A DNA stretch of 64,000 bases, taken from Pseudomonas mohnii (GTDB lineage: Bacteria > Pseudomonadota > Gammaproteobacteria > Pseudomonadales > Pseudomonadaceae). Shown here in pieces: positions 8,752 to 16,590 of this stretch (its first letter is position 1; each line of letters begins with the position of its first letter). Below the pieces are notes generated by a model that was given only the letters and a program-made list of their open reading frames with translations, did not search any database and had not been told where the DNA came from. The position numbers were made by a program, and so were the translations under genes. The stretch spans positions 6,141,501 to 6,205,500 of the forward strand of contig NZ_FNRV01000001.1 of the NCBI RefSeq assembly GCF_900105115.1. Direction: 5' to 3'.

Positions 8752-10401
8752 TTAGTTTGCGACCCCGGTAAGGTGCCCCGATGGCGCGATTTGCGGATTG
8801 GCAAGCTCCGCGGCGATGATTTCGGCGGCGCGCAAAGCGATAGCCATGGCAGGGGCGTTGGTATTGCCTGAGATCAAAGACGGCATGATCGATGTGTCCA
8901 CCACCCTGAGCCCCGACACCCCGCGAACCTTCAGGCTGGGGTCCAATACCGATTCGGCATCACTGCCCATGCGGCAAGTGCCAGACACATGGAAGGCGGT
9001 GCCTCCCCACTGTTTGAAGGCTTCCAGGATTTCTTCATCGCTTTGGGCATCGACACTCGGTGTGGTCGCGCCGACGATGAAGGGGGCCAAGGCCGGTTGT
9101 GAGGCAAGCTGGCGGATCCAGCGGTACATGGAAATGGCAGCCGCACGATCGGTTACCGATTCCAGGTAATTGGCGCAGATGTAGGGCGGCACATCGGGGT
9201 TGGCAGAGCGAATCGACACCTCACCCTGGCTTTGCGGGCGCATGAAATAGCCCCCTAAGGTCAACCCGGGTTGCTTTTCGGGGACGACTTTATCTTCTCC
9301 GTAAGTCAGCGAGTACAGGCTGACACCGATTTGTGCGTCGGGACGGTCGAGTTCGGGGCGGGTTTTGACGAAACCGCCAATTTCATGTGCGCTATGGGTG
9401 AGCGGACCCTTTCTGCCGGTGTAGTACTGCCACACGGAGCGCAGCAGGCCCAGGCCAAAAAAACGATGATTCAGGCTGTGGCTTTTCACGCGGTACTGCA
9501 TGGCAAGGAAGAAGTGCTCGCGCAAGTTACGACCCACTTGGGGAGCATCCTTGACCACGGCAATGCCATGGGACTCGAGCAGCGCGGCAGGCCCTACGCC
9601 GGAGAGCTGCAGCAATTTGGGTGACTGAATGGCACCGGCGCAGACGATGATCTCCTTACCCGCGCTTATTGCGCGTTCGCCGCTGCTATCGCGCACGGTC
9701 ACGCTGGTTGCACGCTTGTCTTCAAAGTTGATCCACAGGACGTCGGTCAGTGTCAGGACGTCCAGGTTCGGGCGGTTGCGCACTGGATCAAGAAAGGCTT
9801 TCGCGGCACTGTAGCGCTGGCCATGCCAGATGTTCTGGGTTTGGTAACCCAGCCCGCCAGGCCCAGCGGTGTTGGCCAGGTTGATATCATCCACTCGAGG
9901 TGTTCCCGCTTGCACGCCCGCAGTCAGTACGGCTTCGCAGAGTGGGCCGCCTGAAGATTGGACTGAAATCTTGAGCGGCCCTCCGATACCTCGCTCTGGT
10001 GCGGCCCCCAGTGCATGGTCCTCGAGCTCGACGAAATGCCGTCCCATATTGTCCCAGCCCCAACCGGTGCAACCGGCGGCTTCCCACGCGTCATAGTCCT
10101 CGGGTGCACCACGCACATAGACCATGCCATTGATCGAGCTGGACCCACCGATTGCGCGACCTTTGAGCCAGATGTCTTCAGCTTGTTGGGGGCCTCGCGA
10201 AACCTTGTAATCCCAGACATGCGGGTTACCCGGAGTCAGCAATTTGCCTATGCCGCGGGGCATGGCAATCAATGCGTTGCTGTCATCCGGGCCGCTTTCA
10301 ATCAGCAGCACGGACACGGAGTGCCGGGACGAGAGGCGATTCGCCAAGACGCAGCCTGCGGAGCCGGCCCCCACAATGATGTAGTCGTATCGTTTATTCA
10401 T
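8752..10401 (-). CDS. GMC family FAD-dependent alcohol oxidoreductase
   Basis: A 549-residue glucose-methanol-choline family flavoprotein. The N-terminus carries the FAD dinucleotide-binding motif (IIVGAGSAGCVLANRL, residues 7-22), then the GGSSSINGMVYVRG signature near residue 85. At the C-terminus are the active-site histidine segment FHVSGTCRMG and SGNTNAPAMAIALRAAEII. It is closest in layout to alkane/alcohol dehydrogenases (AlkJ-like) and choline dehydrogenases, which feed electrons to quinones. With the downstream aldehyde dehydrogenase and the upstream rubredoxin it looks like the alcohol-oxidising step after a hydroxylation. Confidence 0.92.
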   Translation of the reverse strand: MNKRYDYIIVGAGSAGCVLANRLSSRHSVSVLLIESGPDDSNALIAMPRGIGKLLTPGNPHVWDYKVSRGPQQAEDIWLKGRAIGGSSSINGMVYVRGAPEDYDAWEAAGCTGWGWDNMGRHFVELEDHALGAAPERGIGGPLKISVQSSGGPLCEAVLTAGVQAGTPRVDDINLANTAGPGGLGYQTQNIWHGQRYSAAKAFLDPVRNRPNLDVLTLTDVLWINFEDKRATSVTVRDSSGERAISAGKEIIVCAGAIQSPKLLQLSGVGPAALLESHGIAVVKDAPQVGRNLREHFFLAMQYRVKSHSLNHRFFGLGLLRSVWQYYTGRKGPLTHSAHEIGGFVKTRPELDRPDAQIGVSLYSLTYGEDKVVPEKQPGLTLGGYFMRPQSQGEVSIRSANPDVPPYICANYLESVTDRAAAISMYRWIRQLASQPALAPFIVGATTPSVDAQSDEEILEAFKQWGGTAFHVSGTCRMGSDAESVLDPSLKVRGVSGLRVVDTSIMPSLISGNTNAPAMAIALRAAEIIAAELANPQIAPSGHLTGVAN

Positions 10402-10513
10402 TTTGCTGTCCCAGGGGTAGTTTTATTTTTTGCTGTTTGGGGGGCTGGCGCACCAACGGGGGTCAGGTGCAGGGGTCGATAATCGGTGGGGGTTATGGCT
10501 GACATGAGGCGTT

Positions 10514-10681
10514 TCAGCTTGCTTCGATCATCGCGAAGTCTTGCTTGGCTGCCCCGCACTCCGGGCAGATCCATGTCTCGGGGATGTCTTCCCACAACGT
10601 CCCGGGCAAGATGCCTTCCGCAGGTAAGCCCAGGTTTTCGTCGTAGGTAAAGCCACAGAAAAAGCACTGCCATTTCTTCAT
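10514..10681 (-). CDS. Rubredoxin
   Basis: A 55-residue rubredoxin, [20 protein letters not shown] and onward, with the two iron-binding pairs CFFCG and CPECG and the conserved [17 protein letters not shown] region (split here for length). An ATG six bases further upstream (10687) is possible, but GAGG is at the correct distance from 10681. Rubredoxins carry electrons from a reductase to membrane alkane hydroxylases of the AlkB family. No hydroxylase is visible in the window, so the partner enzyme is encoded elsewhere or beyond the left edge. The gene precedes the GMC oxidoreductase by 112 bases. Confidence 0.92.
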   Translation of the reverse strand: MKKWQCFFCGFTYDENLGLPAEGILPGTLWEDIPETWICPECGAAKQDFAMIEAS

Positions 10682-10748
10682 TTCCATCAGCCTCTTGTTA
10701 TGTTTTTGGCGTGGCGGAACAAGGGTTATTGACTGTTGCTCAGTTTTT

Positions 10749-10766
10749 CACCTTGAGTGAAAGGTG
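10749..10766. repeat. Hairpin CACCTT-N6-AAGGTG upstream of rubredoxin
   Basis: A 6-bp inverted repeat within the 255-base gap between the rubredoxin start and the end of the enoyl-CoA hydratase gene. A second small palindrome, TTACT-N4-AGTAA, lies at 10783-10796. Either may be a regulatory site or part of the rubredoxin leader; nothing else in the gap looks coding. Confidence 0.3.
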
Positions 10767-10875
10767 GGCTGATCCTCATACGTTACTTTTGAGTAATATA
10801 ACCTCGGTTTTCATGGACTGCCAATGACGCCAATGCTTTTTCTCCTGGGTAATCCGGAGGGGTGGGGGTTTCTGG

Positions 10876-10898
10876 ATAACTATCATGTGGTCAGTTAT
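10876..10898. promoter_or_regulatory. Proposed TetR operator, copy B
   Basis: ATAACT-N11-AGTTAT, a 6-bp perfect inverted repeat with centre ATCATGTGGTC. It lies about 195 bases upstream of the rubredoxin-GMC-aldehyde dehydrogenase unit and just past the end of the enoyl-CoA hydratase gene. It matches copies A and C in arms and spacing. Confidence 0.5.
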
Positions 10899-10936
10899 CA
10901 CGTGGTGGCAGCCCTGTGCCGCTGTGCCAGCGATGA

Positions 10937-11713
10937 TTATCTGCCTTTCCATTCGGGCGTACGTTTTTCATGAAATGCGCGCACACCGATCTGCACGTCT
11001 TCAGATGCTTGTAACCGCAAACCCGCGGCTTCGACGTCAAGGCGTAGTTGCGACTCTCCGAGCGCCAGAGCCTGGCGGGCTACCATCAGAGTCTCCTGAA
11101 CGGCCAGTGGTGCATTGGCTGCGATTTGTCGAGCCAGTTGAAGGGCAGTCTCCAGCACGCGTTCATCGTCGACTGACTGATTGATCAGGCCGAGTGTTTT
11201 TGCGCGTTCGGCTTCAAGTCGATTGCCGGTCAGTAGCAACTCCATCGCGATGGCCGGTGCAATGCGTCGGATCAGTCGATAGATACCACCTGCGCCAGCG
11301 ATCAATCCACGCTTGACCTCGGGCAAAGTGAAGCTGGCATTGTTGCCCGCAATGATCAGGTCACAGGCCAGCGCCAGCTCAGTGCCGCCGCCAAGCGCCG
11401 CGCCGCGTACGGCAGCAATCCAGGGTTTGCGTCGCTCGGCATGAATCAGGCCACACATGCCGGATTGGTTGACGGCGATCTGTTCGCCGATACCGGCAGC
11501 GATGTCGTCGAGGTCGGCACCTGCGCAAAACGCCAGAGGCCCGGTCCCTGTCAAGACCACGACCCGAATGTCAGGGTTGGCTTCAGTTTTTTCGACCAGG
11601 CGGGCGAGGGTGCGTGAAGCGCTGACGTTGATTGCATTGCGCTTATTCGGGCGATTGAGAGTGATCAGCGCAATACCGTTCTGCAGGTCCTGATAGATGA
11701 CTTCTTCGGTCAT
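10937..11713 (-). CDS. Enoyl-CoA hydratase/isomerase family protein
   Basis: A 258-residue crotonase-fold protein. The oxyanion-hole segments AFCAGADLDD and AAVRGAALGGGTELALACD are present, the latter containing the first catalytic glutamate. The second is in LPEVKRGL. Both glutamates being present favours a true hydratase acting on the 2-enoyl-CoA made by the dehydrogenases. It is divergent from the quinone oxidoreductase gene, with a shared palindromic operator between them. Confidence 0.92.
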   Translation of the reverse strand: MTEEVIYQDLQNGIALITLNRPNKRNAINVSASRTLARLVEKTEANPDIRVVVLTGTGPLAFCAGADLDDIAAGIGEQIAVNQSGMCGLIHAERRKPWIAAVRGAALGGGTELALACDLIIAGNNASFTLPEVKRGLIAGAGGIYRLIRRIAPAIAMELLLTGNRLEAERAKTLGLINQSVDDERVLETALQLARQIAANAPLAVQETLMVARQALALGESQLRLDVEAAGLRLQASEDVQIGVRAFHEKRTPEWKGR

Positions 11714-11739
11714 GTTTGCGTCCAGTGTCGGAGGTGAGT

Positions 11740-11762
11740 ATAACTGATGGTATGACAGTTAT
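11740..11762. promoter_or_regulatory. Proposed TetR operator, copy C
   Basis: ATAACTG-N9-CAGTTAT, a perfect 7-bp inverted repeat, the best of three related copies. It sits in the 85-base divergent region between the enoyl-CoA hydratase and quinone oxidoreductase genes, 27 bases from the first start codon and 37 from the second. On the minus strand TTATAC near 11740 could be a -10 overlapping the site. Confidence 0.6.
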
Positions 11763-11798
11763 TGCCAGACTGGTACCCACTACTGACGCGGAATACTT

Positions 11799-12788
11799 AT
11801 GAAAGCGCTGCTGTGCAAAGCATTCGGTACCGCCGATAGCCTGGTTCTGGAAGATATCCCGAGCCCTGTGCCCGGGAGCGACGAAGTCCTTATCGATGTG
11901 CATATGGCCGGCGTTAACTTCCCCGATACCTTGCTGATAGAAGGCAAGTACCAGATCAAGCCGGCATTTCCATTTGCGCCAGGAAGCGAGGCGGCCGGGA
12001 TAGTGGCTGCGGTGGGGGCGGGGGTCAGTCATTTGCAGCCGGGTGACAAAGTCATGGCATTGACCGGCTGGGGCAGTTTCGCCGAGCAGGTAGTGGTACG
12101 GGCAAGCCAGGTCACGTTGATGCCGACCCGCATGGATTTTGCTGGCGCAGCAGCTTTCGGTGTGACCTATGGCACGTCGATGCATGCTTTGTGTCAGCGT
12201 GCCAGGCTGCAAAAGGGAGAAACCTTGTTGGTACTGGGCGCTTCTGGTGGGGTGGGCCTCGCTGCCGTTGAGATCGGCAGGGTGATGGGGGCACACGTCA
12301 TTGCGGCCGCCAGCAGCAAGCAGAAGCTGGAAGTGGCTCGGGCAGCAGGTGCCCACGAGCTGATTTGCTATGGCAACGGCAGTCTCAAGGAGCAGGTCAA
12401 TGCGCTGACCGAAGGCCGTGGTGCCGATGTGATCTTCGATCCGGTGGGGGGCGATTTATTAGATCAGGCGATTCGAGCTATTGCCTGGAATGGCCGCTTG
12501 TTGGTGATCGGTTTTGCCAGCGGGCGCATACCACAATTGCCGGTCAACCTTACCCTGCTCAAAGGTGCGGCAGTCCTGGGTGTGTTTTGGGGAGCTTTCA
12601 CCCAGCGCCAGCCGCAAGAAAACCAAGCCAACTACCGGCAACTGTTTGCCTGGCACGCCGAAGGCAAGTTGCGCCCATTGATTTCACAGCAATATGCATT
12701 GGCTCGCGCAGGCGACGCGCTCGAAGCACTTCGCCTGCGCAAGGCGGTGGGCAAACTCGTGGTCGAAATACGAAAGGGGAGTAGCTGA
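11799..12788 (+). CDS. NADPH:quinone oxidoreductase family (zinc-independent MDR)
   Basis: A 329-residue medium-chain dehydrogenase/reductase of the quinone oxidoreductase group. The GroES-like N-terminal half contains the [13 protein letters not shown] segment, and the Rossmann motif [17 protein letters not shown] lies near residues 143-159. There are no structural-zinc cysteines. In catabolic clusters such proteins are often enoyl reductases or act on conjugated carbonyls. Its stop codon overlaps the ATG of the panC-like gene (TGATG), so the two are translated as a pair. Confidence 0.9.
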   Translation: MKALLCKAFGTADSLVLEDIPSPVPGSDEVLIDVHMAGVNFPDTLLIEGKYQIKPAFPFAPGSEAAGIVAAVGAGVSHLQPGDKVMALTGWGSFAEQVVVRASQVTLMPTRMDFAGAAAFGVTYGTSMHALCQRARLQKGETLLVLGASGGVGLAAVEIGRVMGAHVIAAASSKQKLEVARAAGAHELICYGNGSLKEQVNALTEGRGADVIFDPVGGDLLDQAIRAIAWNGRLLVIGFASGRIPQLPVNLTLLKGAAVLGVFWGAFTQRQPQENQANYRQLFAWHAEGKLRPLISQQYALARAGDALEALRLRKAVGKLVVEIRKGSS

Positions 12789-13645
12789 TGGTTATAGTGG
12801 AAACGGTTCTCGCGCTTCGCAAAATTGTGGGCCGCGCGCGGATCGAAAACAAGAAAGTCGCGCTCGTCGCTACGATGGGTAACTTGCATGAGGGCCACAT
12901 CGCATTGATAGATGTAGCTAAACAACACGCTGATTTCGTGGTGGCGACTATCTTTGTAAATCCTATTCAATTCGGACCTTCAGAGGATTTGGAAAAGTAT
13001 CCTCGGACGCCCGACGCAGACCAGGCCAAGTTAAAGGAAGCTGGCTGCGATTTGTTGTTCTTACCCGATGTGGCTGAAATGTATCCAGAAGGGTTTGAAG
13101 CTCAACCAATTGTCAGCGTTCCGAGAGTATCAGAAGGTCTTTGTGGTGCGGCTCGGCCGGGACATTTCAATGGAATGGCGACGATCGTCAATAAGATGTT
13201 CAACGTGGTTCAGCCAGATATAGCTGTATTTGGGGAGAAGGATTATCAGCAGTTGGCCGTCATAAGGTCGATGGTCAGAAACCTGAACATCCCGATCGAA
13301 ATCTTCGGTGCGCCGACCGTCCGGGCCCCTGATGGCTTGGCACTGTCGTCCCGCAATGGCTACCTCAATGACCAAGAGCGCGCCGCTGCTCCGATCCTTT
13401 ATCAGTGCCTCAAGGACGTTGCCCTGTCTTTACAGCGCGGAAGTCTGGACGTTGAACAACTGCTAGATGAGCAATGTAAGCGCATAACCTCCTCTGGGTT
13501 CCAGTTGGAATATCTGGAAATAAGGAACGCGCACGATTTAAGCCTTACGTCGGAAACGTCCGGCAATCTGGTTATTCTCGTCGCGGCGCGCCTAGGGAAG
13601 ACGCGGCTTATTGATAATGTTGTAGTCAGCGCTGGTGAGTTGTAA
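12788..13645 (+). CDS. panC: Pantothenate synthetase (PanC-type), probable paralogue
   Basis: A 285-residue pantoate-beta-alanine ligase. Motifs of the family are complete: the nucleotide-binding [11 protein letters not shown] with both HxGH histidines (residues 28-38), [46 protein letters not shown], and [15 protein letters not shown]. It makes pantothenate from pantoate, beta-alanine and ATP on the way to CoA. panB is absent here; Pseudomonas normally has panC next to panB, so this is likely a second copy. It overlaps the quinone oxidoreductase stop (TGATG) and is less GC-rich than the genes to its left. It could supply CoA for the pathway or ligate other substrates. Confidence 0.85.
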   Translation: MVIVETVLALRKIVGRARIENKKVALVATMGNLHEGHIALIDVAKQHADFVVATIFVNPIQFGPSEDLEKYPRTPDADQAKLKEAGCDLLFLPDVAEMYPEGFEAQPIVSVPRVSEGLCGAARPGHFNGMATIVNKMFNVVQPDIAVFGEKDYQQLAVIRSMVRNLNIPIEIFGAPTVRAPDGLALSSRNGYLNDQERAAAPILYQCLKDVALSLQRGSLDVEQLLDEQCKRITSSGFQLEYLEIRNAHDLSLTSETSGNLVILVAARLGKTRLIDNVVVSAGEL

Positions 13646-14003
13646 CGGACTGCCGCGCAAACGCCCCCTAAACTTGAGCATCAACGGTGGAGCCAAGAGG
13701 GTCGCTAAGCTGGAGGTGCACCTCGCAGTGCGGCTGTTCAATGCCGCACCGCAGATAGTCTTCTTGCGCTGGCCCGACATCTCGACTTCAACCCCTTCAC
13801 ACACGGCGCGCATCCAGGCCAATAACGTTCGCATTAGATGGCTGACTGATTCCATTCTTAATGAAAAGAATTCCAATCGTAGTGAAAACTCATGGCACGA
13901 TTCGCGATCTGGATAGGGATCATACCGGCGCTAGTTAAGTGACACTGCGCAATTGAATCAGTAATTTGTCAATTCTGGTCAATTAGTACCGGCTAATTTG
14001 GGT
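13646..14003. other. Intergenic stretch with possible insertion-element remnant
   Basis: 358 bases without a recognisable gene. Frames on both strands are open for up to about 95 codons, but I see no known domain. Near the right side the 7-mer GTCAATT occurs twice with a 10-bp period (13968-13974 and 13978-13984), and TACCGGC occurs at 13923 and 13987. Repeated binding-site-like words near an edge are seen at the ends of some insertion sequences such as IS21, but I cannot identify one. Confidence 0.3.
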
Positions 14004-14258
14004 TCAGTCGCTTGCCGCCAGATCAGAATCCAACTCGTGGAGAGAAAGCGTTTCAGGCAAGAGGTACTGAGGCTCGCATTCCAGGACGTTGGCTATGCGA
14101 TATAGCTTCTCTACGGTGATATTCACTTCGCCGCGCTCAATACGGCCCATATAGCTACGATCGACAGTGCAGGAGTGCGCCAACGCATCTTGGGAAAAGC
14201 CTTTGGCTTTCCGTTGTGTCCGTATTCTTTCGCCCAACGCCTTTGCAAGCTGATGCAT
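14004..14258 (-). CDS. XRE-family (Cro/CI-type) helix-turn-helix regulator
   Basis: An 84-residue protein that is essentially one HTH_XRE domain: LGERIRTQRKAKGFSQDALAH, then DRSYMGRIERGEVNITVEKLYRIANVL. Its length and composition resemble restriction-modification controller proteins and plasmid or phage repressors. The start ATG 14258 is chosen over 14276 because the domain begins immediately after it. It is divergent from the small winged-helix gene; the 111-base gap holds a strong promoter flanked by an inverted repeat, which suggests it controls the neighbouring islet genes. Confidence 0.85.
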   Translation of the reverse strand: MHQLAKALGERIRTQRKAKGFSQDALAHSCTVDRSYMGRIERGEVNITVEKLYRIANVLECEPQYLLPETLSLHELDSDLAASD

Positions 14259-14297
14259 ATCCGCCTCGGTCTCCACTGAGGCGGCACTATCTTGCGT

Positions 14298-14326
14298 TTG
14301 CGGATGAATCGGCCACGGACTATAAT
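14298..14326 (+). promoter_or_regulatory. Strong sigma-70 promoter of the helicase islet
   Basis: TTGCGG (14298) and a consensus TATAAT (14321) are spaced exactly 17 bases apart, 44 bases before the ATG at 14370. GCGGAT at 14300 and ATCCGC at 14325 form an inverted repeat bracketing the promoter, a plausible operator for the divergent XRE protein. Confidence 0.65.
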
Positions 14327-14369
14327 CCGCATTTTGATCGTTCCGCGAATTTCCCTTCTAGGTGCCTGC

Positions 14370-14606
14370 ATGAAACCCGATTCATTCATCTTCGACGGGC
14401 GTCTCTACGACCTGTTTCAGCAGGGGCACCTACGCAAATTTACGACCAACGACTTACGTAACGCTTACGCCGCTCACCTGACGGGTATTACGTTCAACAG
14501 CAGCGACCTGCGCAGATATGTCTATGAGCAGATCAGACGGATGCTGCGTACCGGATGGGTTATTCAGGATGAAAAACGACAAAAGCGGGGTCAGATCTAT
14601 CACTAG
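14370..14606 (+). CDS. Small winged-helix-like protein (5' part of a possibly split gene)
   Basis: A 78-codon reading frame starting MKPDSFIFDGRLYDLF, with a helical region (TTNDLRNAYAAHL, then SSDLRRYVYEQIRRML) and a short wing-like turn (RTGWVIQDEKRQKRGQIY) that resembles a winged-helix DNA-binding fold. I do not recognise the family. It ends in TAG at 14604-14606. The same frame stays open from 14607 to 14948, so this gene and the next would form one protein of about 193 residues if the amber were absent or read through. Confidence covers the coding call, not the function. Confidence 0.55.
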   Translation: MKPDSFIFDGRLYDLFQQGHLRKFTTNDLRNAYAAHLTGITFNSSDLRRYVYEQIRRMLRTGWVIQDEKRQKRGQIYH

Positions 14607-14630
14607 CAGGGTATTCCAGCGAATCTGCAG

Positions 14631-14951
14631 GTGGAGCTAATCGATAATGGGTACGAGAACAGTGTTAGGTCGGTGAATAAACCGCTGCAACAACCCGCAC
14701 AAAGCATCGACTCAGAGCAGCCTGGGCCAGATGTGGTCGAACACTTGGAATCCATACTCAAAGAGATTCGGCTCGACTTCCTTTCCTCCATGGGAGAAAC
14801 GGAGCGCTATAAGCAACTGCTCGACGAAATGCCGCATCTGAAAGACCAAGTCGAAGGTGATTATCTCGAAGCTCGAGACCGAAGCTCTCGTCTTTTAGGT
14901 CATCTCCGAGCGGTCGAAAAGACGCTCAAGACAGTCATGTCCGCACGATGA
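14631..14951 (+). CDS. Hypothetical coiled-coil protein (3' part of a possibly split gene)
   Basis: A 106-codon frame rich in charged, heptad-like sequence (VEHLESILKEIRLDFLSSMGE, then HLKDQVEGDYLEARDRSSRLLGHLRAVEKTLK, split here for length), predicted to be mostly helical or coiled coil. The only early start is GTG at 14631 with a weak ribosome-binding site. It is in frame with the upstream winged-helix ORF across a single TAG. Its stop overlaps the helicase start (ATGA at 14948), so it is translationally coupled to the helicase and may be its partner. Family not recognised. Confidence 0.5.
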   Translation: MELIDNGYENSVRSVNKPLQQPAQSIDSEQPGPDVVEHLESILKEIRLDFLSSMGETERYKQLLDEMPHLKDQVEGDYLEARDRSSRLLGHLRAVEKTLKTVMSAR

Positions 14952-16330
14952 AAGCATCGCCGAGAAAATGGCAGAGCCAATGCATTGAAATAGCGCTGGA
15001 GCACTACACCACAACACCGCACTTCTTCTGTCAAGCTACTCCAGGGGCCGGGAAGACACGAATGGCCGCAGAGCTGGCTCGACGACTGTTGGGGCAGGGC
15101 AAGATTGATCTCGTGCTCTGTTTTGCTCCCTCATGCCAAGTCGTCGACGGTTTTCGCTCGACATTCGCCACTGTATTGGGGCGGCGCTTGGATGGACTTA
15201 TTGGTGCCGTGGGAGCCGCAAGTACTTATCAATCGATGGAGCATCAGGATGAAGCCTTCTGGAGGCTTTTCGATGACTACCGTGTGTTTGCGGTATTCGA
15301 CGAGATCCATCACTGCTCCGGATATGATCCGGTTTTAAGCAACGCTTGGGGGCAACAGATTTTACTGAAAATGCAGGATCGTGCTGCCTTTACCTTGGCT
15401 CTATCGGGCACGCCATGGCGCTCCGATGACAGAGGCATTGCTCTTGCTCGTTACTCCAACCCGGAAGGCCGATTGATTTGCGACTATCGCTACGGTCTCA
15501 AAGAAGCCATTTTCGACGGGGTTTGCCGGTCACCTCGCATCGTTCTGCTAGATAACCAAATGCTGAGGCTAAAAGAAGATTTCGCAAACGATAGCACCGT
15601 CAAATTTTTTCCTAGCATCGCTAAGCTACTGCGTGAATCTCCGGTCTCATACGAGGACCTGTTATTTCATGAGGACGCACTCAGCCAGTTGCTTGATCTG
15701 GGAAGCAAGAAGCTCGATGAAGTACGAATGCTGAAACCGAATGCCGCGGGTTTGGTTGTTGCTACGAATATCGACCATGCTCACCAAGTTGCTTTGGCGC
15801 TAAAAAGCAGGGGCGAGAGTTTCCAAGTCGTGACCACCAGAACCCCAGATGCACAGCAGGTAATCAACAGGTTCAAAAATAGTGACTGCCGTTGGATCGT
15901 GGCTGTAGGAATGATCAGCGAGGGGACCGACATTCCTCGTCTGCAGGTCTGCTGCTACCTCAGTCGAATTCGCACTGAGCTGCATTACCGTCAGGTTCTG
16001 GGAAGAGTCCTTCGACGTATGGGCGACATTGACGATCAGGCTTGGTTGTTCGTCTTGGCAGAGCCAACTCTGAGGCGATTTTCCCAGCGCATCGCCGATG
16101 ATTTGCCGGATGATTTGGCTGTTGTCTGCACTGTAAGCGCACCTAAATTTGAGCCTTGTTCAATAGAAGGTGAGGATCTCTTCGCGCAAGCTCTCCCGGG
16201 AGAGCCAGGAAACTCACCACATGTCACCACAATGCAGAAATTTTCTTCGCAGGTCGACTTAGACCCTGTCTCGACTTATCAAATAAGCTTCTCGAAAAAC
16301 TATCGCCAGCAGCTGCTGGCCGTTTTCTGA
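14948..16330 (+). CDS. SF2 DEAD/DEAH-type helicase
   Basis: A 460-residue superfamily 2 helicase/translocase. Motif I is ATPGAGKTR (about residues 29-37), motif II FDEIHH, motif III LALSGTPWR, and motif VI HYRQVLGRVLRRMG near residue 350. An SEGTDIPRL segment precedes it. The arrangement is like the helicase cores of restriction and defence proteins, without an attached nuclease. It begins inside the stop of the coiled-coil gene. With the XRE regulator and the split wHTH/coiled-coil gene it forms a compact unit that looks like accessory DNA; an antiviral or DNA-processing role is an inference from architecture and context. Confidence 0.85.
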   Translation: MKASPRKWQSQCIEIALEHYTTTPHFFCQATPGAGKTRMAAELARRLLGQGKIDLVLCFAPSCQVVDGFRSTFATVLGRRLDGLIGAVGAASTYQSMEHQDEAFWRLFDDYRVFAVFDEIHHCSGYDPVLSNAWGQQILLKMQDRAAFTLALSGTPWRSDDRGIALARYSNPEGRLICDYRYGLKEAIFDGVCRSPRIVLLDNQMLRLKEDFANDSTVKFFPSIAKLLRESPVSYEDLLFHEDALSQLLDLGSKKLDEVRMLKPNAAGLVVATNIDHAHQVALALKSRGESFQVVTTRTPDAQQVINRFKNSDCRWIVAVGMISEGTDIPRLQVCCYLSRIRTELHYRQVLGRVLRRMGDIDDQAWLFVLAEPTLRRFSQRIADDLPDDLAVVCTVSAPKFEPCSIEGEDLFAQALPGEPGNSPHVTTMQKFSSQVDLDPVSTYQISFSKNYRQQLLAVF

Positions 16331-16590
16331 TGTGCTTATCATTAATTTCAAAGCCTATGAGTGCTGGCGCAATGAACAAGAGGTCCGCCTGTGTTGGAAC
16401 CGTGTGATCCCGTTCCGTTGAACTCAGCCAACTGCCGGCTCTTTTGCGCAGGTGGTGGAGGGCGGATGGTTGATCGACGCGATGTGTTTCTCTTCACGCA
16501 CGGGTGTGATTGGCAATGAAAGGTAGACGCAAAGCGAAAACAACGAAATGGGCTATGAAGTTTCAATTCGAAACGGAGGCTCAGCGGTTG

